A stretch of 16,554 nucleotides of DNA, from positions 1 through 16,554 of the forward strand of contig CAZSXS010000081.1 in the NCBI GenBank assembly GCA_964611385.1. The letters run 5' to 3'. The notes beneath the pieces were generated by a model. That model saw only the letters and a program-made list of their open reading frames with translations. It was not told where the DNA came from and did not search any database. This stretch comes from CAZSXS01 sp964611385. GTDB lineage: Bacteria > Bacillota > Clostridia > Lachnospirales > CAYPQA01. The translations under genes were made by a program, and so were the position numbers. The stretch's first letter is position 1. Each line of letters starts with the position of its first letter. Of this stretch, positions 12,088-16,554 are shown one piece after another.

Positions 12088-15000
12088 ATGTACAAAAAGG
12101 TTCAAACCGAGCTTCATTTTGTGGAAAGAGAGCTTGCGATTAAACAATTCTGGAATGAAAATAAAATATTTCAAAAAAGCATTGATAACCGAGACGGCAG
12201 TCCGGTTTTTACATTTTATGACGGGCCCCCCACAGCCAACGGGAAGCCTCATATAGGACACATTATCACAAGAGCCATCAAAGATATTATTCCTCGTTAC
12301 AAGACCATGAAGGGTTTTAAGGTTTTGCGCAAAGCCGGCTGGGATACCCACGGCCTTCCAGTGGAGCTTGAAATCGAAAAAAGCCTGGGCTTAAGCGGGA
12401 AGCCCGATATTGAAAAATACGGGATCTTACCTTTTATTCAAAAATGTAAGGAAAGCGTTTGGAAGTATGAAACTGAATGGCGCGAAATGAGTGAGCGGGT
12501 TGGCTTTTGGGCTGACATGGATAACCCCTACGTCACTTATCACAATTCCTACATTGAATCCGTGTGGTGGGCGATCAAAAAGATTTGGGACAAGGACCTA
12601 CTCTACAAGGGGCACAAGATTGTTCCCTACTGCCCACGCTGTGGTACTGCCCTGTCTAGTCACGAAGTAGCGCAAGGCTATAAGGATGTAAAAGAAAATT
12701 CAGTTTTCGTTAAATTTAAAAGGAAGGACGTAGAGGAATACTTCCTGGTTTGGACAACCACGCCCTGGACGCTGCCTTCCAACGTCGCTTTGGCGGTTAA
12801 TGCCCATGAGGACTATGTCAAGGTTTCTTTTGCGGAATGCAAGGAGCATCCCCCTGTAACTCTGATCATGGCTGAGGCCTTATTAAATGAAGTTTTAGGT
12901 GACAATAACTATCAAGTGCTTGAACGCATGAAGGGTCAGGACTTGGAATATGTTGAGTACGAACCTTTATTCGACTTTGTCAATCCTGAGCAAAAGGCCT
13001 TCTACGTTACTTGCGACGATTATGTCACCTTGACCGACGGCTCCGGTATCGTTCACATTGCCCCCGCTTTCGGTGAGGACGACGCAAGGCTTGGGAACAA
13101 CTACAAGCTGCCCTTTGTCCAACTGGTCAACGAGCAGGGCTGCTTTGTGGAAGAAGTCGCGACTTACAAGGGCCTGTTTGTGAAGGATGCCGATCCCATC
13201 ATCATCAAGGATTTGCGCACCCAGTCCAAGCTCTTTAAGGTGAAGGCCTTTGAACACAGCTATCCCTTCTGCTGGCGCTGTGATACCCCCCTGCTGTATT
13301 ATGCCCGTGACACCTGGTTCATTAAAATGTCTCAGCTGCGGAAAAATCTGGTTCAAAACAACAACACCGTCAACTGGCTGCCCGAGAATATTAAAGCTGG
13401 ACGCTTCGGCAATTTCCTTGAAAACGTCATCGACTGGGGAATCAGCCGTGAACGGTACTGGGGTACTCCCTTGCCCATTTGGGAATGTGGCTGCGGACAC
13501 AGGCTGGCTATCGGCAGCATTGAGGAACTTAAATCCCTGGCAAGCCATGAGTTAGGCGACATTGAGCTGCACAAGCCCTTCATTGATGAGGTTAAGGTAG
13601 CCTGCCCTGCCTGTAAGGGTGAGATGAAGCGGGTATCTGAGGTAATTGACTGCTGGTTTGATTCAGGTTCCATGCCCTTTGCCCAATGGCACTATCCCTT
13701 TGAAAACGAAGCCATCTTTAATGAAAACTTCCCAGCGGACTTTATTTCCGAGGCGGTTGACCAGACTCGGGGTTGGTTCTATACCCTTATGGCGATTTCT
13801 ACCCTCTTATTTGACCGCTCCCCTTATAAAAATGTCATCGTTCTGGGACTGGTTCAGGATAAGGACGGTCAAAAAATGTCCAAGCATAAGGGAAACGTCA
13901 TTGATCCCTGGACGGTGCTAAACAAGCAAGGTGCCGATGCCGTTCGCTGGTACTTCTACACCAACAGCGCACCCTGGCTTCCCAGCCGCTTCTACGAAGA
14001 AGCCGTCAACGAAGCACAGCGGAAATTCATGGGCACCCTTTGGAACACCTACGCCTTTTATGTGCTGTATGCCAACATTGACCAATTTGACCCTAAGAAT
14101 TATACCTTGGATTACGAGAAGCTGTCACCCATGGACAAGTGGATTTTATCCCGCCTGAATACCTTGATCAGCTACGTAGACAGTTCCTTGGAAAATTACA
14201 AAATTACCGAGCCAGCTAGAGCTTTGAACGACTTTGTGGACGAGCTCAGCAACTGGTATGTACGCCGTAGTCGTGAGCGTTTCTGGGGGAAGGACATGCC
14301 CCAGGATAAGATCAACGCCTACATGACGCTCTATCATGTGCTGGTGACTTTGAGCAAGCTTTCTGCTCCCTTTGTTCCCTTTATGGCGGAGGAAATGTAT
14401 CAGAATCTTATGATGGGCGAGAACGGCAGCATGAGTGCTGAGGGTGCCAGCAGTCAGGAAGTCCCCACCAGTGTTCATTTGTGCGACTTCCCTGTGGCAA
14501 ATCCAAGCTGGGTAGACAAGCAGCTTGAGAAAAACATTGAGCGGGTACTGGACATTGTTGTACTGGGTCGAAGCAGCCGGAACAATGCTAACATTAAAAA
14601 TCGTCAGCCTGTCCGCGTCTTGTATGTTTGCTCAGAAGAAACCTTGGAAGAACTGTACCTGGAGATCATCCGAGATGAATTAAACCTCAAGTCGGTTGAA
14701 TTTATCAAGGACACCCAAGGCTTTATTGACTACAAGTTCAAGCCACAGCTGAAAACCCTAGGCAAAAAATACGGAAAGCTCCTACCACTGATTTCCCAAA
14801 AGTTAGCAGAATCCAACGGAACAGAACTGATGAACAGCCTGAAAGACAACAAAGAGATTCACTTCAGCGTTACGGGAGATGAGGGGCAAGAGACAACCAT
14901 AGTATTGACCGAAGACGATGTGTTGATTGAAATTGTACAAAAAGAAGGCTTCGTGGTGGAGACCGACAAGGGATTATCTGTCGTTCTGGACACGAAGCTG

Positions 15001-15291
15001 AGCGAAGAGTTGATTGAAGAAGGTTTTGTCCGGGAGCTTGTCAGCAAGCTGCAAACCATGCGGAAGGAAGCGGGCTTTGAAGTGATGGACAAGATCAGCG
15101 TAAAGCATGAGGGCAACGAAAAAATCGCCGCTGTTATAGAAAGAAACAAAGAAAAAATCCAAGGAGAGGTCCTGGCCGTGGCCATCACGGAAGGTCGCTA
15201 TGAAAGCGTTCCGGGCAAGAGTCTCTCCAAGGATTGGAACATTAACGGCTATGAGGCAAATCTTTCAGTGCTTTGCGAAAGCGTCCGGTAG
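12088..15291 (+). CDS. ileS: Isoleucyl-tRNA synthetase, IleS2-type
   Basis: A 1067-residue class I aminoacyl-tRNA synthetase that charges tRNA-Ile. The HIGH motif is H55-I-G-H58 in PPTANGKPHIGH, and the KMSKS motif is K596-M-S-K-H600. WTTTPWTLPSN begins the editing (CP1) domain, WFDSG is present, and GRFGNFLENVIDWGISRERYWGTPLPIW is the long insertion segment typical of the eukaryote-like IleS2 group found in many Clostridia. Cysteine pairs (CPRC, CGC and CPAC) are candidate zinc ligands. The length fits IleS2 rather than the roughly 940-residue IleS1. The HIGH motif is canonical, not the swapped GxHH form reported for highly mupirocin-resistant IleS2 enzymes. CGGAGG precedes the ATG. Its last 50 bp overlap the convergent coaW. 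Confidence 0.97.
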   Translation: MYKKVQTELHFVERELAIKQFWNENKIFQKSIDNRDGSPVFTFYDGPPTANGKPHIGHIITRAIKDIIPRYKTMKGFKVLRKAGWDTHGLPVELEIEKSLGLSGKPDIEKYGILPFIQKCKESVWKYETEWREMSERVGFWADMDNPYVTYHNSYIESVWWAIKKIWDKDLLYKGHKIVPYCPRCGTALSSHEVAQGYKDVKENSVFVKFKRKDVEEYFLVWTTTPWTLPSNVALAVNAHEDYVKVSFAECKEHPPVTLIMAEALLNEVLGDNNYQVLERMKGQDLEYVEYEPLFDFVNPEQKAFYVTCDDYVTLTDGSGIVHIAPAFGEDDARLGNNYKLPFVQLVNEQGCFVEEVATYKGLFVKDADPIIIKDLRTQSKLFKVKAFEHSYPFCWRCDTPLLYYARDTWFIKMSQLRKNLVQNNNTVNWLPENIKAGRFGNFLENVIDWGISRERYWGTPLPIWECGCGHRLAIGSIEELKSLASHELGDIELHKPFIDEVKVACPACKGEMKRVSEVIDCWFDSGSMPFAQWHYPFENEAIFNENFPADFISEAVDQTRGWFYTLMAISTLLFDRSPYKNVIVLGLVQDKDGQKMSKHKGNVIDPWTVLNKQGADAVRWYFYTNSAPWLPSRFYEEAVNEAQRKFMGTLWNTYAFYVLYANIDQFDPKNYTLDYEKLSPMDKWILSRLNTLISYVDSSLENYKITEPARALNDFVDELSNWYVRRSRERFWGKDMPQDKINAYMTLYHVLVTLSKLSAPFVPFMAEEMYQNLMMGENGSMSAEGASSQEVPTSVHLCDFPVANPSWVDKQLEKNIERVLDIVVLGRSSRNNANIKNRQPVRVLYVCSEETLEELYLEIIRDELNLKSVEFIKDTQGFIDYKFKPQLKTLGKKYGKLLPLISQKLAESNGTELMNSLKDNKEIHFSVTGDEGQETTIVLTEDDVLIEIVQKEGFVVETDKGLSVVLDTKLSEELIEEGFVRELVSKLQTMRKEAGFEVMDKISVKHEGNEKIAAVIERNKEKIQGEVLAVAITEGRYESVPGKSLSKDWNINGYEANLSVLCESVR

Positions 15292-16102
15292 AGTAGGCGA
15301 GGGCTGCTCCTAGGGCGGTAGCGTACTCAGAATTCTCCGGGATCATAAAGCGGATATTGAAAAGCTGGCCAAGGTTTTCAAAGATTGTATTACACTGAGG
15401 AATGGTAGTCAGATTTCCAGTAAGCACAACCTCTTTACAGTTGGTGCTTTTGACGGCAAAGACGGCAGACATTCCAATCGCTTGAAAGACCAAATTTAAA
15501 ATACCCAGGGCAATATCGCCGGGTGCTGCAAGATCATTAATACGGCCAAAATTAGAAGCTGTCGTGGAAGGGGGCAGATTTGGGAGCGGGTCCTTGGTTA
15601 AATCAGAAACCATCAGATCCACCTGACTCAAATCGCCCTCTTCTGCTGTTTTTATAATAGAAGGAATATCCCGAATATTGAGCATACGCGAAGAAAGGCC
15701 CAAGATGGTACCGCCGCCTACGCCTGTACCACCGATATGCTCAATTCCTTCCTGAGAGGCCTGAACCAAGGCTGTACCGGTTCCCAGGCTGACAATCAGA
15801 GCCTGGCTGAGGCCGGAAAGCTGCAAGCCACCCAGGCCAATGGCCAAAAACTCCTCCACCTTACCAGTGGGCAAGCCATAAATATTCCGATCAATGAAAG
15901 ACGAACCCACGCCGGTCGTCATAATCTTATCGATATCCGTGAGCTGCAAGTTATGCATATCCACGAACTTACCAAAGGCCCCAAACAAAGAAGCCACGGG
16001 GTCATTGGCTCTTACGATGAGCGGAGCCAAGTATTTAGCGCCCTGGATGCCAATGATTTTTGTGGTACTACCTCCAATATCTATTCCAACTGTTATTCCC
16101 AT
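15242..16102 (-). CDS. coaW: Type II pantothenate kinase
   Basis: A 286-residue ATP-dependent kinase that phosphorylates pantothenate, the first step of coenzyme A synthesis. It belongs to the Fumble/PanK type II family of the ASKHA fold: residues 5-16 hold the phosphate-1 loop GIDIGGSTTKII, LIVSLGTGTALV and GIEHIGGTGVGGGTILGLS are the adenosine and phosphate loops, and GNLTTIP...ENSEYATALGAAL fits the late ATP-binding segment. The type II length (Staphylococcus CoaW is about 267) fits well. The start ATG 16102 has AGGAGG 5 bases before it; the frame stays open upstream but without a binding site. The stop overlaps ileS by 50 bp, tail to tail, with no terminator between them. The leader holds a G-rich hairpin and a dispersed repeat. 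Confidence 0.93.
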   Translation of the reverse strand: MGITVGIDIGGSTTKIIGIQGAKYLAPLIVRANDPVASLFGAFGKFVDMHNLQLTDIDKIMTTGVGSSFIDRNIYGLPTGKVEEFLAIGLGGLQLSGLSQALIVSLGTGTALVQASQEGIEHIGGTGVGGGTILGLSSRMLNIRDIPSIIKTAEEGDLSQVDLMVSDLTKDPLPNLPPSTTASNFGRINDLAAPGDIALGILNLVFQAIGMSAVFAVKSTNCKEVVLTGNLTTIPQCNTIFENLGQLFNIRFMIPENSEYATALGAALAYSTGRFRKALKDLPHSR

Positions 16103-16147
16103 AACAACCTCCTGAAATTCTCTTTTAATGGGTCTTTCTAAGACCTT

Positions 16148-16253
16148 GGGGGGGGGGGAGGAGTTGGCCAAACAAGTTGGCCAACTCCTCCCCCCATCCC
16201 TTTTCAAAAAGCCGGACATGGGCGTGGCACCAATCCCACAGGTATTTTGAAAG
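16148..16253 (+). repeat. Dispersed intergenic repeat, copy B, with a 19-bp hairpin
   Basis: A perfect 19-bp stem (16153-16171 and 16177-16195, loop ACAAG; arm GGGGGGAGGAGTTGGCCAA) is embedded in an 11-G run (16148-16158). It is followed by CATCCC and the module TTTTCAAAA (16201-16209) ... GCCGGACATGGG ... TTTTGAAAG (16245-16253). The module matches copy A in the hydF leader and inverted copy C. It lies in the leader of coaW, read on the opposite strand. Confidence 0.75.
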
Positions 16254-16462
16254 AACCCTTTTTATCCGCAAGTATACCATTATTCTGTGCAAATGAAAAT
16301 AGCATGTCTACGTAACGGATACGTACCAGCCATACATCCCCACAAATAGATGCTCTACTTTCTTTACGGCTTCGCCCTCAGCAACAACGTTGTTTTTCTT
16401 TAACCCCTTGAAAATAACAACAGTTTTTGATAAAATCATTCCTATACTTAATTTTAAAAGCT
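16254..16462. other. Core between two inverted repeat modules; short open frames, palindromes
   Basis: About 209 bp lie between copy B and inverted copy C. There are palindromes: TACGTA-ACGGA-TACGTA (16309-16325), AACAACGTTGTT (16383-16394), and closing arms AGCAT (16301-16305) and ATGCT (16350-16354), which together could form a branched RNA fold. Short open frames exist on the minus strand, the longest with an ATG covering 16308-16439 (43 codons), without a proper ribosome binding site. I do not call a gene here. Confidence 0.4.
16271..16299 (-). promoter_or_regulatory. Candidate promoter of coaW
   Basis: On the minus strand TTTTCA (16299-16294) is followed after 17 bp by TATACT (16276-16271). 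If used, the leader would be about 160 nt and contain the whole copy B repeat. Confidence 0.4.
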
Positions 16463-16554
16463 CTTTCAAAACTTTCCATGGGATTGATACATCCCTCCCT
16501 GTCCGGCTTTTTTGAAAGGTGGAGGAAGGGGGTGTGGGGGAAGGAGGAGGAAAA
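16463..16554 (-). repeat. Dispersed intergenic repeat, copy C, inverted, cut by the window edge
   Basis: Read on the minus strand, a C-rich tract with CCCCCACACCCCC (as in copy A) is followed by CTTTCAAAAAAGCCGGACAG and, after about 30 bp, TTTTGAAAG (+ strand module 16463-16518). The G-rich side continues to the end of the window, so any hairpin there is not visible in full. Confidence 0.65.

Noticed and set aside
11884..12351. N-terminal extension of the SH3 protein frame by 156 codons
   Set aside because: It runs antisense through the ileS start and both promoters; the ATG at 11883 has a good binding site and is followed at once by an export signal.
12967..13548. 193-codon minus-strand frame inside ileS
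   Set aside because: It is antisense to conserved ileS motifs and has no family resemblance.
16103..16219. Upstream extension of the coaW frame
   Set aside because: It would translate the G-rich hairpin; ATG 16102 has AGGAGG and starts directly before the conserved phosphate-binding loop.
16308..16439. 43-codon minus-strand frame starting MILSK
   Set aside because: It looks protein-like in composition but has AGGA abutting the ATG, lies in the core of a repeat-flanked element and competes with other open frames, so I keep it as an observation only.
1..16554. CRISPR array, rRNA, complete insertion sequence or prophage genes
   Set aside because: No regularly spaced repeat-spacer array, rRNA segment, transposase, integrase or phage gene was seen.

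Overview
The window looks like a chromosomal segment from an anaerobic low-GC Firmicute of the class Clostridia. The clues are strong AGGAGG-type ribosome binding sites, AT-rich intergenic DNA with oligo-U terminators, a complete [FeFe]-hydrogenase maturation set, a long eukaryote-like (IleS2-type) isoleucyl-tRNA synthetase and a type II pantothenate kinase. I cannot name the species from sequence alone.

Layout. (1) Positions 1-4203 form an AT-rich accessory stretch, all on the + strand. It holds a lone GNAT acetyltransferase (333-848), a hairpin-rich gap, and then a train of small genes: a bacterial PH-domain protein, a YtkD-like NUDIX hydrolase, a Dabb-domain protein, an S51-type peptidase, a second GNAT acetyltransferase and a second NUDIX hydrolase. 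The last two overlap by ATGA. (2) Positions 4326-8542 are the hydrogenase maturation cluster: a TM1266-like small regulator, hydE, hydG and hydF. HydE and HydG are radical SAM enzymes that make the organometallic precursor of the H-cluster (HydG supplies CO and cyanide from tyrosine), and HydF is the GTPase scaffold that delivers the 2Fe subcluster to the hydrogenase. No hydrogenase structural gene lies in the window. A strong terminator closes the cluster and also serves a tRNA-Arg(CCG) gene on the opposite strand. (3) Positions 9040-11883 carry three minus-strand genes: an AraC-type regulator with a GyrI-like effector domain, a four-helix membrane protein, and an anchored SH3-domain protein with a long Pro/Gln linker. 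(4) ileS (12088-15291) is divergent from the SH3 gene, with good back-to-back sigma-A promoters and no T-box. Its 3' end overlaps the convergent coaW gene by 50 bp.

The main non-coding interest is a family of intergenic repeats. A module with CTTTCAAAA...TTTTGAAAG ends enclosing a GCCGGACATGGG-like core, next to a G/C-rich hairpin or tract, occurs just before hydF, just before coaW, and in inverted orientation at the right edge of the window. The last two copies bracket about 210 bp that looks like the inside of a small non-autonomous element and has conspicuous palindromes and short open frames. Other signals are a 31-bp repeat with an exact Spo0A-box core found twice at the left end, three direct repeats at exact 20-bp spacing before the S51 gene, and structured leaders in the hyd cluster. 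I see no complete insertion sequence, CRISPR array, rRNA or plainly novel multi-gene system.
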